Source: Clostridia bacterium (GTDB lineage: Bacteria; Bacillota; Clostridia; Oscillospirales; Acutalibacteraceae). From it: a stretch of 64,000 nucleotides of DNA. The DNA lies in the NCBI GenBank assembly GCA_017471765.1, contig JAFURT010000006.1, positions 1-64,000 on the forward strand. Direction: 5' to 3'. Within the stretch, counting starts at the first letter, position 1, and every line of letters begins with the position of its first letter. A model generated the notes under the pieces. That model did no database searches. It saw nothing but the letters and a program-made list of their open reading frames with translations, and was not told the origin of the DNA. A program made the position numbers and the translations under genes. Positions 39,604-49,722 of the stretch are shown piece after piece.

Positions 39604-42600
39604 GGTTTCAGGCAAGCCTTCTACAACCCCTAATTCGTGCAACGACTGAAGCACCGCCTTGGTGATACCGGTGCGGGCCTGCAGGTCGTCACAGGAGATG
39701 AAGGGATCGGCCGGATTAGCCGCCTCATGCATATTTTTGGCCGCCGCCTCGCCGAGACCGGCAATGGCATTAAAGGGCAGGCGAATCTTGCCGTCCTCCA
39801 TGATGTACTGGTACCAGTGGGATTTGTACAGGTCAACCGGCAGGAACTCCACACCACGGAGCATCGCCTCGTACACCACATGAAGAAGTTCGGCCGTGTC
39901 CTGTTCCTTTTGGCTGGCTTCCTTACCACGCTGGCGGATATCATCCATGACCTCTTTTACCCGGTCGATGCCCGCCTGCACCGTAGCAGCATCAAAATCA
40001 CCGCCGCGGCCGGTAAGAAAAGCGGCATAATACTCTGCCGGGTAATGCACCTTAAACCACGCCACACGCAATGCGGCAATGACATATGCCGCCGCATGGG
40101 CTTTCGGGAACATATACTTGATCTTCATGCAGGAGTCAATATACCACTCCGGTACATTATGCTCCCGCATGGCGGCCAGGTGCTCCTCCGTCAGCAGTTT
40201 GGTGGCCTTACCCTTACGGACAATCTCCATGATCTTAAAGGCCATCTTGGGGGGCAATCCCTTGTGCATCAGTTCCACCATGATGCTGTCACGGGTACCG
40301 ATAACCGTGGCAATGGTACAGGTGCCGGCTTTGATGAGGTCCTGCGCATTGCCAAGCCACACGTCGGTGCCATGGGACAGGCCGGAAATCTGCATCAGGT
40401 CGGCAAAGGTTTTGGGTTTGCAATCCAACAGCATCTGCCGGGTAAAGCCGGTGCCCATCTCCGGGATGGACAAGGTGCCGGTCTCGCAACCGAGCTGTTC
40501 CACCGTCAGGCCCAGTGCCTCCGGCGAGGTGAACAGGCTGTACACCGCCGGGTCAGACATATCCACATCCTTGATGGACACGCCGGTGTATTCCTCCAGA
40601 TACTTGCAGATGGTAGGAATTACGTGGCCAAGGTTATCCAGTTTGAGGATGGTATCGTGGATAGAATGGAAATCGAAATGGGTGGTAATAATACCGGACT
40701 CCGCTTTTTCTGCCGGGTGCTGTACCGGGCAGAAATCTTCGATCTCATAGTCATCCGGCACGACCACCATACCGCCGGGATGCTGGCCTGTCGTCCGCTT
40801 GACACCGGTGCAGCCAATCGTCAGCCGATCAAGCTCTGCCGGGCTGTACACAAGTCCCCGTTCCTCGGCATACTTTTTCACATAGCCATAGGCCGTCTTT
40901 TCGGCAATGGTACCGATGGTGCCGGCCTTAAACACGTGGTCCAGGCCGAACAGCGTCTCCGTATACCGATGGGCACGGTTCTGGTATTCACTGGCGAAAT
41001 TCAGGTCAATATCGGGCGATTTATCGCCGTCGAAACCAAGGAAGGTCTCGAAGGGGATTTCCTGACCGTCTCGCCCAAGAGGACGCCCGCAATGAGGGCA
41101 ATCCTTCGGCTTCAGGTCAAAGCCGGAGCCCACCTCACCATGGGTAAAGAACTCGGAATACTTACATTCCGGATTGCGGCAGACATAGTGAGGAGCCAAG
41201 GGGTTTACCTCGGATATGCCGGCCATGTGGGCCACAAAGGAGGAACCAACCGAGCCTCGGGAACCCACCAGATAACCGTTGTCCACTGAGTTCTTCACTA
41301 GCTTTTGGGCAATCATGTACAACACAGCGAAGCCATGCTTGATAATAGAGGTCAATTCCTTCTCCAGCCGGGTGGCCACCAACTCCGGCACCGGGTCACC
41401 ATACACCTCCCGTGCCTTGTCCCAGCACAGTTGCTGCAGCTCCTCGTCAGAGCCGGCAATGTGGGGCGGATAGGTGCCGAAAGGAATCGGGCGGATATCC
41501 TCTACCCAGTCCGCTATCCGGTTGGGGTTGTCAATAACCACCTCTCGGGCTTTTTCTTCGCCCAGGTAGGTAAACTCAGCCAGCATTTCATCCGTTGTGC
41601 GGAGATACAAAGGCGCCTGCTGATCGGCATCGTCAAAGCCGGAGCCAGCCATCAGGATGCGGCGGTACACCTCATCCTCCGGATCCAAAAAGTGCACATC
41701 ACAGGTAGCACACACCGGCTTACCCAGTTTTTCACCCAGCCGGACGATGGTCTTGTTGTGGGCTATCAGCTCCTGCTCGCTTTTGCACAGAGGGGGATTC
41801 ATCACGCCGCCCTTGCCCTTGCTGGGGCGTAGCATAAAGGCGTTGTTGCCCAGAGGCTGAATCTCCAGGAAATCATAGAAGGAGGCAATGTCACACAGCT
41901 CACCCCAGGGTTTGTCCTCCAAAATCGCCTTGTAAAGCTCGCCAGCTTCACAGGCACTGCCTATCAGCAGACCCTCCCGATGCTCCATCAGTTTAGACCG
42001 GGTGATGCGGGGCTTTTTGTGGAAGCATTCCAGATTGGAATAGGAAACCAACTTGTACAGATTTTTGAGACCCACCAGGTTGCGTGCAATCAAAATCAAG
42101 TGATAATACTTGGCCTTTTTGGGGTCTACGCCGGTAACACGAGTGTTAATTTGCTGGAGGCTCTCCACCTCCTGCTGTTGCATGTCCTTCAGGTTATGGG
42201 CAAAAATACCAGCCAGCACCTCTGCGTCGTCGCAGGCACGGTGATGGTTAAACGGAGGCAGCTTCAGGTACTCTGCTACCGTGTCCAGTTTATAGTTTTT
42301 CAGCCCCGGATACAGCGTCCGGCACAGGGGGACTGTGTCAACAGCTGTAAAGGGGTAATCCTTGCCGCTTCTTCTGGCCGCCGCCCGGATAAAACTGGTG
42401 TCAAAATTGGCATTATGTGCCACCAGCACCCGGCAGTCGCCACAGAAATCATAAAATTTCTGCAAAGCCTCTGCCTCATTGGGCGCATCTGCCACCATGG
42501 CATCCGTAATCCCTGTCAGTTCGGTGATTTTTGCCGGAATGGGCATACCAGGATTTACAAAGGTGTCGAAGCTCTCCTTGACCTCACCATTCACCAGACG

Positions 42601-43995
42601 CACAGCACCGATCTCGGTGATGCGCTCGGTCTTGACACTCAGGCCGGTGGTTTCGATGTCAAAAACAATATATTCCCCATCCAGGGCGGCATCACAGCCT
42701 CCCTCTACCACCGGCACCATGTCGTTGACATAGTAAGCCTCCATGCCGTAGAGAATCTTGATGGGTTTTCCCTGCTTTTTCAGGTCGGCGGCGGTGTTCA
42801 TCACATCCGGATAGGCCTGCACCACACCGTGGTCGGTGATAGCAATCGCCTTATGCCCCCAATTAGCCGCCCGTTTGACCAAATCCTTGGCCTCCGATAC
42901 ACCGTCCATGGAGGACATCTTGGTATGCAGGTGTAGCTCCACTCGCTTTTCTGACGCCAAATCCTGTCGCTGATACCGGGCGACGATAGAAATCGACCGA
43001 GGACGCAACAGATTGGCTTTAGCGAATTCGTCATAATCATACCGACCACTAACCACGATGTTATCGCCATTTTTCAGTCCGTCAATAGCGGTAATTTTCT
43101 CGGCATCCTTCTGCTTGTCCAGCCAAAGGCTAAGAATCAACGAACTGGTTAGGTCGGTGATGGATATGGAGTACCGCATCTTGGTGCCATCCCGATTTTC
43201 CCGGGATTCTACCCGGAATATCTCGCCCCACACGGTGACCATCGAGCCATCCGCCTCCAACCCACTAATGGGGGTAGGGGGCTCTTTAATCGGGACACCC
43301 AGCACCGGCTGGGCGGTCTCCAAATAGATTGGCAGTCCTCCCATCGGTTTACGGGTCGGGTCAGCCGGTTTTCCGGGGCGAGCCGGCTCACCGTCAGAGG
43401 CAGGCTTGGGCGCTGCCGCCATCGCCGCTGCCCTGGCGGCCGCCTGCTCTCTGGCATGGGCCGCCGCTTCCTCCTCAGCTTGTTGCATCATCTGTTCATA
43501 GCGGTCATCCATCTGCGGGGTATCCTCCCCCACCAGCTCAATGTCCAGCACACGGCCATACTGCTCGGCTATCAACTGCTTGAGCTGCCGTGGCACATCG
43601 GTGGCACGTAAAATATTCACCCCACCGTGGACGAACTCGATCCGCAGGACATCCGCCTCCAGCGTAAACACGGCATCGGCAAATCCACCGTTTACCGCCA
43701 CATTAATCCGCTTCAGGTGCTCTACCAGCGGGCCAAAAGCGGACTCGTTCAGCGCCTCCTTGGGATAGTGAGGACGCAACTCCACAAACTGCAAGGCAAG
43801 CGCCCGGGCAATCTGCTGTTCCGCTGTCAGCAGATGTGACAGCTCCACCGTCCCGGGAAAGGCCACCTCTAATTGCAGTCGCCGCTGGGCGTGCTGCATC
43901 TCAATATTCTCCACCACGCCCGCCAGCACAGCGTCCGGCAGACAATCGGTGGACAAATAGGGGCCAAACAATACCCCTAGTGTATTCTGCTCCAT
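39583..43995 (-). CDS. polC: DNA polymerase III alpha subunit, PolC type
   Basis: 1470 aa, the replicative polymerase of Gram-positive bacteria with built-in proofreading. Visible in order: a Glu/Ala-rich N-terminal part (~150-230), an OB fold (~250-340), a split PHP domain (VELHLHTKMSSMDGVSEA at ~352), the DnaQ-like 3'-5' exonuclease (FDIETTGL at ~444; AHNANFDTSF), a zinc finger with CPHCG at ~965, and the polymerase catalytic PDIDLNF at ~993. GGAGGAG precedes the ATG at 43995. It lies at the end of the rpsB...ispG gene block, a conserved Firmicutes order. The last codons lie inside a 21-bp direct repeat that recurs downstream. Confidence 0.98.
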   Translation of the reverse strand: MEQNTLGVLFGPYLSTDCLPDAVLAGVVENIEMQHAQRRLQLEVAFPGTVELSHLLTAEQQIARALALQFVELRPHYPKEALNESAFGPLVEHLKRINVAVNGGFADAVFTLEADVLRIEFVHGGVNILRATDVPRQLKQLIAEQYGRVLDIELVGEDTPQMDDRYEQMMQQAEEEAAAHAREQAAARAAAMAAAPKPASDGEPARPGKPADPTRKPMGGLPIYLETAQPVLGVPIKEPPTPISGLEADGSMVTVWGEIFRVESRENRDGTKMRYSISITDLTSSLILSLWLDKQKDAEKITAIDGLKNGDNIVVSGRYDYDEFAKANLLRPRSISIVARYQRQDLASEKRVELHLHTKMSSMDGVSEAKDLVKRAANWGHKAIAITDHGVVQAYPDVMNTAADLKKQGKPIKILYGMEAYYVNDMVPVVEGGCDAALDGEYIVFDIETTGLSVKTERITEIGAVRLVNGEVKESFDTFVNPGMPIPAKITELTGITDAMVADAPNEAEALQKFYDFCGDCRVLVAHNANFDTSFIRAAARRSGKDYPFTAVDTVPLCRTLYPGLKNYKLDTVAEYLKLPPFNHHRACDDAEVLAGIFAHNLKDMQQQEVESLQQINTRVTGVDPKKAKYYHLILIARNLVGLKNLYKLVSYSNLECFHKKPRITRSKLMEHREGLLIGSACEAGELYKAILEDKPWGELCDIASFYDFLEIQPLGNNAFMLRPSKGKGGVMNPPLCKSEQELIAHNKTIVRLGEKLGKPVCATCDVHFLDPEDEVYRRILMAGSGFDDADQQAPLYLRTTDEMLAEFTYLGEEKAREVVIDNPNRIADWVEDIRPIPFGTYPPHIAGSDEELQQLCWDKAREVYGDPVPELVATRLEKELTSIIKHGFAVLYMIAQKLVKNSVDNGYLVGSRGSVGSSFVAHMAGISEVNPLAPHYVCRNPECKYSEFFTHGEVGSGFDLKPKDCPHCGRPLGRDGQEIPFETFLGFDGDKSPDIDLNFASEYQNRAHRYTETLFGLDHVFKAGTIGTIAEKTAYGYVKKYAEERGLVYSPAELDRLTIGCTGVKRTTGQHPGGMVVVPDDYEIEDFCPVQHPAEKAESGIITTHFDFHSIHDTILKLDNLGHVIPTICKYLEEYTGVSIKDVDMSDPAVYSLFTSPEALGLTVEQLGCETGTLSIPEMGTGFTRQMLLDCKPKTFADLMQISGLSHGTDVWLGNAQDLIKAGTCTIATVIGTRDSIMVELMHKGLPPKMAFKIMEIVRKGKATKLLTEEHLAAMREHNVPEWYIDSCMKIKYMFPKAHAAAYVIAALRVAWFKVHYPAEYYAAFLTGRGGDFDAATVQAGIDRVKEVMDDIRQRGKEASQKEQDTAELLHVVYEAMLRGVEFLPVDLYKSHWYQYIMEDGKIRLPFNAIAGLGEAAAKNMHEAANPADPFISCDDLQARTGITKAVLQSLHELGVVEGLPETSQMTFF

Positions 43996-44024
43996 GGCTC
44001 CTCCAATTTTATGTACAACAGCCT

Positions 44025-45074
44025 TTACAGCTGTCGGACCTCTTTCATCAGTTCTTCCACCGCATCGGCTTCATCCACGGTACGCAGTACCTCGCCTTTG
44101 CGGAAAATGGCCACCTTGCCCTTGCCACCGGCAATGCCGATATCCGCCTCTCTTGCCTCGCCGGGGCCATTGACAATGCACCCCATCACCGCCACAGTAA
44201 TAGGCTTCTGCACACTCTGCAGTCGTTCCTCCACCTGGCCGGCAATACCAATAAGGTCGATAGCCGTCCGGCCGCAAGTCGGACAGGAAACCAGCCGAGG
44301 GCGGTCATTCCGCAAGCCGGCCGCCGTCAGCAGATCGATGCCGGCGGTGACCTCCTTCTCCGGGGCGGCAGTCAAGGACACACGGATAGTATCGCCAATC
44401 CCCCGGGTAAGCAGTGAGCCGATACCCACAGCGGATTTCAGCACGCCCATGCGCTCGGTGCCGGCCTCTGTCACCCCAAGGTGCAGAGGATATTCGCACG
44501 CCTCAGCGGTCAGCTCGTACGCCCGGATCATGGTGGGAACATCCGAGGATTTAATAGACAGGATAATATCGGTAAAATCATATTTTTCCAACAGCGAGGC
44601 GTGATACAGGACACTATCCCGCATCGCCTCCGGGGTGGGATGGCCGTATTTAGCCAGAATCTCCTTTTCCAGCGAGCCGGAATTCACGCCGATGCGGATG
44701 GGGATGCCACGACGGCGGCAATCGTCTGCCACCGCCTTCACCCGGCTCTCCTCCCCGATATTACCGGGGTTGATGCGAATCTTATCCGCCCCGGCGGCGG
44801 CGGATTCCAAAGCCAGCCGGTAATCGAAGTGAATATCGGCCACGATAGGGACCGTGACCGCTTCCTTCAGCGCCGCCACCAGTGCCACCGCCTCCATATC
44901 CGGAACAGCCGTGCGGATAATATCACAACCGCAAGCCTGCAGGCGCTTGGCCTGTTCCACATTGCCGGCGATATCGTGGGCCGGGACATTCAGCATAGAC
45001 TGCACCGAAATAGGGTTGTTACCGCCCACCGGCACCTTCCCCACCATTACGGTTTTACAATTCCGTCTGTCCAC
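44025..45074 (-). CDS. ispG: 4-hydroxy-3-methylbut-2-enyl diphosphate synthase
   Basis: 349 aa (GcpE family). The [4Fe-4S] cluster cysteines are in SCPTCGRTAID and GCIVNGPGEA. The N-terminal barrel has VQSMLNVPAHD and DIHFDYRLAL. It carries out the next-to-last step of the MEP isoprenoid pathway, converting methylerythritol cyclodiphosphate to HMBPP. The start is GTG at 45074, eight bases after AAGGAG; the earlier GTG at 45083 overlaps that site. It follows rseP by 18 bases. dxr two genes upstream belongs to the same pathway. Confidence 0.96.
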   Translation of the reverse strand: MDRRNCKTVMVGKVPVGGNNPISVQSMLNVPAHDIAGNVEQAKRLQACGCDIIRTAVPDMEAVALVAALKEAVTVPIVADIHFDYRLALESAAAGADKIRINPGNIGEESRVKAVADDCRRRGIPIRIGVNSGSLEKEILAKYGHPTPEAMRDSVLYHASLLEKYDFTDIILSIKSSDVPTMIRAYELTAEACEYPLHLGVTEAGTERMGVLKSAVGIGSLLTRGIGDTIRVSLTAAPEKEVTAGIDLLTAAGLRNDRPRLVSCPTCGRTAIDLIGIAGQVEERLQSVQKPITVAVMGCIVNGPGEAREADIGIAGGKGKVAIFRKGEVLRTVDEADAVEELMKEVRQL

Positions 45075-45092
45075 AAGACCCACTCCTTTTCG

Positions 45093-46244
45093 TTATATAA
45101 AGAATTTTGTAATATCGCTATACGTGACCACCAGCATCAGCAGGAGCAGTAACAGTAGCCCCACAAAATGCACAAGGCCCTCAAACTTGGCCGGCACCTT
45201 TTTCCGGGTAATACCTTCAACAACCAGGAACACCAGCCGCCCGCCGTCCAATGCCGGTAACGGCAATAGGTTAAACACCCCCAGGTTGACGGTAATCATC
45301 ACCATCAGCATCACCAAGGTCTGCCAGCCCTCCAAGGAGTTGACCGAACCCACCGCATCCGCAATGATGTCCACCGTGCCAACGGGGCCGGACAGGTCAT
45401 TGAGACCGTAGTCGCCCTGAATCATGTCCACCAGCGTACGCCAAACCACAGTGGCAATGGATAGCTCCTGCCGGGCAGACTGGACAAAGGTGTTGCCGAA
45501 GGTACGCACCTTGCCCAGCAAGGCAAAGTCATATTTCAGGTACTGCCGGCCGGATTCCTCATCGGTAACCTGCTGGAATTTCACCGCCGGCAAGGTCACC
45601 TTTTCACTGCCCTCCTCCGTAGGCCGACGCACCACCATCGCCAACACGCCATCAGCGTCATTCTGCATCTCCATGGTCAGGTCGGTATCCATCAGAATAC
45701 GGCGGCCGTTGACCTCAACAATGGTATCGCCGGGGCGAAGACCGGACTGATACGCCGGGGTATCCTCCTCCAACCGGGCAATGGTAGTGGTAGGAAACAG
45801 GACGGTGCCCTTATCGTCATAGGGGGGCTGCAGAGCCCCATTGTACACAAGCAACAGTACGTAGCCCAATACCAGGTTCATTACAGCACCGGCAACGACA
45901 ATCAACACCCGGCACCATACCGGTTTATGGGCAAAAGACCGGCTTGTATCCGCCGAGGCTTCGGGCGGTTCACGGTCGGCGTTGCCGCCCATGGCCGCCG
46001 GGGTAGGCGCCTCCTCGTCCTCCCCCTCCATGGCGCAAAAACCGCCAAAGGGAAGCAGGCGAATGGAATACACGGTTTCGCCCTTTCCCCATTTCAGCAG
46101 ACGGGGACCCATACCGATGGCAAATTCATTCACACGCACACCCATCAGCCGGGCTACGATAAAATGCCCCAGCTCATGGATAAACACCAATACGCCCAGC
46201 ACCAGCAAGGCGGCAATTATACGCAAAATACTAATCGGAGACAC
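45093..46244 (-). CDS. rseP: RIP metalloprotease, RseP/site-2 protease family
   Basis: 383 aa, membrane-embedded. The first helix holds the zinc motif HELGH (residues ~24-28). The last part has NLLPLPALDGGR, whose Asp completes the zinc site. A PDZ domain lies between (GLRPGDTIVEVNGRRI). A hydrophilic, Ala/Pro/Glu-rich stretch of about 30 residues after the first loop (EDEEAPTPAAMGGN to ADTSRSF) looks like an insertion. The family cleaves membrane-spanning anti-sigma factors and leftover signal peptides. It sits between dxr (1 base) and ispG, as in most Firmicutes. Confidence 0.95.
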   Translation of the reverse strand: MSPISILRIIAALLVLGVLVFIHELGHFIVARLMGVRVNEFAIGMGPRLLKWGKGETVYSIRLLPFGGFCAMEGEDEEAPTPAAMGGNADREPPEASADTSRSFAHKPVWCRVLIVVAGAVMNLVLGYVLLLVYNGALQPPYDDKGTVLFPTTTIARLEEDTPAYQSGLRPGDTIVEVNGRRILMDTDLTMEMQNDADGVLAMVVRRPTEEGSEKVTLPAVKFQQVTDEESGRQYLKYDFALLGKVRTFGNTFVQSARQELSIATVVWRTLVDMIQGDYGLNDLSGPVGTVDIIADAVGSVNSLEGWQTLVMLMVMITVNLGVFNLLPLPALDGGRLVFLVVEGITRKKVPAKFEGLVHFVGLLLLLLLMLVVTYSDITKFFI

Positions 46245-46245
46245 C

Positions 46246-47397
46246 TCATTTCAGCTTGGTAATCGCCTCTCGGGTCTGCTGACGGACGGCGGCATCCACC
46301 GTAAACACGTCCTCCACAGACGTGGGGGCTGGCAGGGGCAGTTCCAATGCCTCGGCGGCCAGGCGGGTGATGGCGGTAAAGCCAATCTCCCCAGCGATAA
46401 AGGCGCCCACCGCCACCTCGTTAGCGGCATTGAGTGCGGCCGGATACAGCCCTCCTTGTGTCAGCGCCCGGCGGGCAAGATTCATAGCCGGGAACGCCTC
46501 ATCATCCGGTCGGTAGAAGGTCAGATTCTGCCAGTCCTCCAGCCGAAGCTGTTTTACCGGGCAAGGCAGACGGTCGGGATAGGTCAGGGCATACTGGATC
46601 GGCACCCGCATATCCGGGGCGCCCAGCTGAGCCAGTACTGCGTTATCATCGTATTCAACCAAGGAGTGAATAATGCTCTCCCGGTGCACCACGATGTCAA
46701 TCTTCTCCGGCGGCATGGAAAACAGCCAACTGGCCTCGATGAGCTCCAGTCCCTTGTTCATCATGGTAGCAGAATCGATGGTAATCTTCTGCCCCATGCT
46801 CCAGTTGGGATGCTTGAGAGCATCAGCCAGAGTCACATGCTCCAGTTCCTCCCGGCTACGGCCGAAAAAGGGGCCGCCGGAGGCAGTCAGAATCAAGCGA
46901 TTGATACGTCGCTGAGGAGGACAGCCCTGCAGGCACTGAAAAATGGCACTGTGCTCGCTATCCACCGGCAGGAGCTTCACCCCGGCACGGCTGACAGCAT
47001 CCATGACAAAGACGCCACCGGCTACCAAAGTCTCTTTATTGGCTAGGGCCACATCCTTCCCGGCGGCCACGGCAGCCAGCGTGGGCCGCAGGCCCACCAT
47101 GCCCACCACGGAATTGAGCACCATATCTGCCTCGGGCAAAGAGGCCAGCTCGCACAGGCCATCCATACCGGCCAGCACACGCACCGGCAGGTCAGCCACC
47201 CGCACACGCAGGTCATCGGCGGCGGCTTCGTCGTAGACCGCCACCACAGCTGGGATAAACTGACGGATTTGCGCCTCCAGCAGGGTCACATTCCGGGCAG
47301 CGGCCAGGCCGACTACACGATACCCGGCCTGCAGTGCCACCTCCAGCGCCTGCGTGCCGATGGAGCCAGTAGAGCCTAATATAACCAGATTTTTCAT
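46246..47397 (-). CDS. dxr: 1-deoxy-D-xylulose 5-phosphate reductoisomerase
   Basis: 383 aa. The NADPH-binding loop GSTGSIGTQALEVA is at the N-terminus. The catalytic core has VDSEHSAIFQCLQG and LTASGGPFFG, and late MNKGLELIEASWLF. It makes 2-C-methyl-D-erythritol 4-phosphate, the committed step of the MEP pathway, and is the fosmidomycin target in other bacteria. The ATG at 47397 is chosen with GAGGT upstream; the GTG three bases earlier is less likely. It is part of the tight cdsA-dxr-rseP-ispG cluster. Confidence 0.97.
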   Translation of the reverse strand: MKNLVILGSTGSIGTQALEVALQAGYRVVGLAAARNVTLLEAQIRQFIPAVVAVYDEAAADDLRVRVADLPVRVLAGMDGLCELASLPEADMVLNSVVGMVGLRPTLAAVAAGKDVALANKETLVAGGVFVMDAVSRAGVKLLPVDSEHSAIFQCLQGCPPQRRINRLILTASGGPFFGRSREELEHVTLADALKHPNWSMGQKITIDSATMMNKGLELIEASWLFSMPPEKIDIVVHRESIIHSLVEYDDNAVLAQLGAPDMRVPIQYALTYPDRLPCPVKQLRLEDWQNLTFYRPDDEAFPAMNLARRALTQGGLYPAALNAANEVAVGAFIAGEIGFTAITRLAAEALELPLPAPTSVEDVFTVDAAVRQQTREAITKLK

Positions 47398-47407
47398 CAC
47401 AGATACC

Positions 47408-48277
47408 TCAATTGACCGAGATTGATATCAAAACAATATACACCAGCGGAGCAATAAAAACTACGCTGTCAAAGCGATCCATCACACCGCCGTGGCCCGG
47501 CATGATGTTGCCGTAGTCCTTGATGCCGCAACGGCGCTTGATGACCGAGGCCAGCAGGTCGCCAACCACCGACAAGGGCGCCAGTACCGCCGCAAAAACA
47601 GCAAACTGCCCTATATCCACAGGCGAAGTGGTTGACGGATTGATGAGGGCGTTGCAAACCAACCCATACACCGCCGTCAAACCAATGGAAATGATCCAAC
47701 CGCCGAAAAAGCCCTCCCAGGTCTTTTTCGGGCTGATGACAGGCGCCATCTTATGCTTACCAAAGAACACGCCGGTAAAATAGGCACCCGTATCACTCAT
47801 CCAGGCAATCACCAACGGAAGGAGGCAATAGGCAAGACCGAATTGCGGGTCATCCCGCAAAGCTGCCAACGCTAAAAAGCCTAAGGTGACATATAAGGTC
47901 AGAGCGAAGCCTTTCCAAATAGAAGGTTGGCGGTGTACTAAAAAGGTAACCAGCACAAACAGCCCATATAGCACCAACAAAAGAACCGGCAATGCGTCTA
48001 GAATAGCAAACAACAGAGCCAGTGGCGGGTTTAACATATACTCGTGGTTAGACCGTTCCACTGCCCGGCTTACCGCCAGCAACTCCAGCACGGCAAACGC
48101 CATACTGCCGAAGAGTAATGTTTTATTTTTTACAATGCCGGTGTTGTGCAGCAGCTCATACACCGCTATGGCCGCTGCCACCGCTGCCGCCACGGTAAAC
48201 ACCCATGCCCAAGGACAAAACAAAACTACCAGCAAAACTACTGTACCCACCAGGGCGGAGATAATGCGCGTTTTCAT
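47408..48277 (-). CDS. cdsA: Phosphatidate cytidylyltransferase
   Basis: 289 aa with about eight membrane helices and the CDP-alcohol synthase signature near the C-terminus: KDYGNIMPGHGGVMDRFDS, preceded by SPKKTWEGFFGG. It makes CDP-diacylglycerol, the precursor of phospholipids. The ATG at 48277 lies eight bases after AAGGAG; the ATG six bases upstream is too close to it. It lies between uppS and dxr. Confidence 0.96.
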   Translation of the reverse strand: MKTRIISALVGTVVLLVVLFCPWAWVFTVAAAVAAAIAVYELLHNTGIVKNKTLLFGSMAFAVLELLAVSRAVERSNHEYMLNPPLALLFAILDALPVLLLVLYGLFVLVTFLVHRQPSIWKGFALTLYVTLGFLALAALRDDPQFGLAYCLLPLVIAWMSDTGAYFTGVFFGKHKMAPVISPKKTWEGFFGGWIISIGLTAVYGLVCNALINPSTTSPVDIGQFAVFAAVLAPLSVVGDLLASVIKRRCGIKDYGNIMPGHGGVMDRFDSVVFIAPLVYIVLISISVN

Positions 48278-48324
48278 GGTCATTCTCCTTAGAACAGGTC
48301 AATCGCCTGTAAAGTGTACTTCCT

Positions 48325-49065
48325 TTACACGCCGCCGAAACGCCTATCCCGGCGGCCATACTCTGCAAAAGCGGTTTCCAAGTCCTTTTCCTTGAAATCC
48401 GGCCACAGAATGTCCTCCATAAAGACATATTCTGCGTAAGCAGACTGCCAGATGAGGAAATTGGACAACCGATACTCTCCACTGGGACGCAGGATCAGAT
48501 CCACCGGCGGCTGGCCCTCCGTAAAGAGGGCATCCTCCACCGCCTGCTCGTCGATGTCAGAGGGGGCTATCTCCCCTGCCGCCGCCTTTTCTGCCAGGCG
48601 GCGAGCTGCATAGGCCACCTCTTGCCGACCACCATAGTTGATAGCGATGTTCAGGGTCATGCCGGTCTTGTGGGCGGTGGTGGTTTCCGCCTCCTCCATC
48701 AGTGCCCGGATATCCTCCGCCAACGGAGCGCGGTCGCCGATAAAGCGTGTGCGGATATTCTCTGCCTGAAAATCCGCCAGAGATTCCTTAAGATATTGGC
48801 GCAGGAGATTCATAATAGCATCCACTTCCTCCTGGGGGCGACGCCAGTTCTCCGTAGAGAAGGCGTACACCGTCAGATAAGAAACGCCGCATTTTTCACA
48901 GTATTTGGTAATCTTGCGGAACACCTGTGCGCCGGTTACATGGCCGGCTTGGCGGGGAAGCCCTCGTTTCTTCGCCCAGCGGCCGTTACCGTCCATAATA
49001 ATGCCCAGATGCACCGGCACCTTGCGGGCAACAGCGGTTTCTGTTTTCTTCTTTCCAAACAACAC
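48325..49065 (-). CDS. uppS: Isoprenyl transferase (undecaprenyl diphosphate synthase)
   Basis: 246 aa. The cis-prenyltransferase signature IMDGNGRWAKKRGLPR is near residue 23. The second block FSTENWRRPQEEV and the late DLILRPSGEYRLSNFLIWQ fit as well. It lengthens farnesyl diphosphate to the C55 lipid carrier used for cell-wall building. The start is GTG at 49065 with AGGAGAG eight bases upstream. It precedes cdsA in the envelope-lipid part of the block. Confidence 0.96.
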   Translation of the reverse strand: MLFGKKKTETAVARKVPVHLGIIMDGNGRWAKKRGLPRQAGHVTGAQVFRKITKYCEKCGVSYLTVYAFSTENWRRPQEEVDAIMNLLRQYLKESLADFQAENIRTRFIGDRAPLAEDIRALMEEAETTTAHKTGMTLNIAINYGGRQEVAYAARRLAEKAAAGEIAPSDIDEQAVEDALFTEGQPPVDLILRPSGEYRLSNFLIWQSAYAEYVFMEDILWPDFKEKDLETAFAEYGRRDRRFGGV

Positions 49066-49103
49066 AGCACTCTCTCCTATTCCCGCAAAATAGCACGAAA
49101 AGC

Positions 49104-49125
49104 CTTCGCCGCATATGCGGCGAAG
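49104..49125 (-). terminator. Hairpin between frr and uppS
   Basis: CTTCGCCGC ATAT GCGGCGAAG, a perfect 9-bp stem, followed on the minus strand by GCTTTTCG. It is probably a partial terminator in the block. Confidence 0.65.
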
Positions 49126-49143
49126 ACCTGTTTCGTTACGGTT

Positions 49144-49698
49144 TTAGATCTCCATAATCTCTTTCTGTTTGGCTTCGGCCATCTTGTCCGCCTCTTTGGT
49201 GAAGCGGTCGGTGAGATCCTGCATCTTCTTCTCAGCGTTCTTCATGTCGTCCTCGGTAATCTCAGACTTTTTCTTCATATCCTTCAGCTTATCCATAGCA
49301 TCCCGGCGGATGGAACGGAGCGCCACCTTGCACTCTTCCGCCATCTTGCTGATCTCCTTGGACAGGTCACGGCGGCGTTCCTCCGTCATAGGCGGGAAAT
49401 TCAGCCGCAGGGCGGTACCGTCATTCTGGGGGTTGATGCCGATATCGGACACCAAAATCGCCTTTTCGATCAGGCCCAGCGTGGACTTATCCCACGGGGT
49501 GATAAGCAGGCACCGGGGCTCCGGGACAGACACAGCCGCCACCTGGTTGACCGGCGTAGGACTGCCGTAGTAATCCACGCTCAGGCGATCCAGTACTGCC
49601 GGATTGGCACGGCCGGCGCGGATAGCCGCAAACTCCTGGGACAGGTTGTTCAGGGTCTTATTCATCTTGGTTTCTGCAACAGAAAATACTTCATTCAT
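49144..49698 (-). CDS. frr: Ribosome recycling factor
   Basis: 184 aa, the usual size. Blocks MNKTLNNLSQEFAAIRAGRANPAVLD and the C-terminal coiled coil (AEKKMQDLTDRFTKEADKM) identify it. With EF-G it splits the post-termination ribosome. The ATG at 49698 lies eight bases after GGGAGG; a GTG directly before it is disregarded. It follows pyrH by 24 bases, a near-universal order. Confidence 0.97.
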   Translation of the reverse strand: MNEVFSVAETKMNKTLNNLSQEFAAIRAGRANPAVLDRLSVDYYGSPTPVNQVAAVSVPEPRCLLITPWDKSTLGLIEKAILVSDIGINPQNDGTALRLNFPPMTEERRRDLSKEISKMAEECKVALRSIRRDAMDKLKDMKKKSEITEDDMKNAEKKMQDLTDRFTKEADKMAEAKQKEIMEI

Positions 49699-49722
49699 CA
49701 CAATATCCTCCCAAACTAAATC

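Noticed and set aside
39637-41289. A 550-codon plus-strand open frame over the 3' half of polC
   Set aside because: Antisense to the PolC catalytic region; no start signal or recognisable domain.
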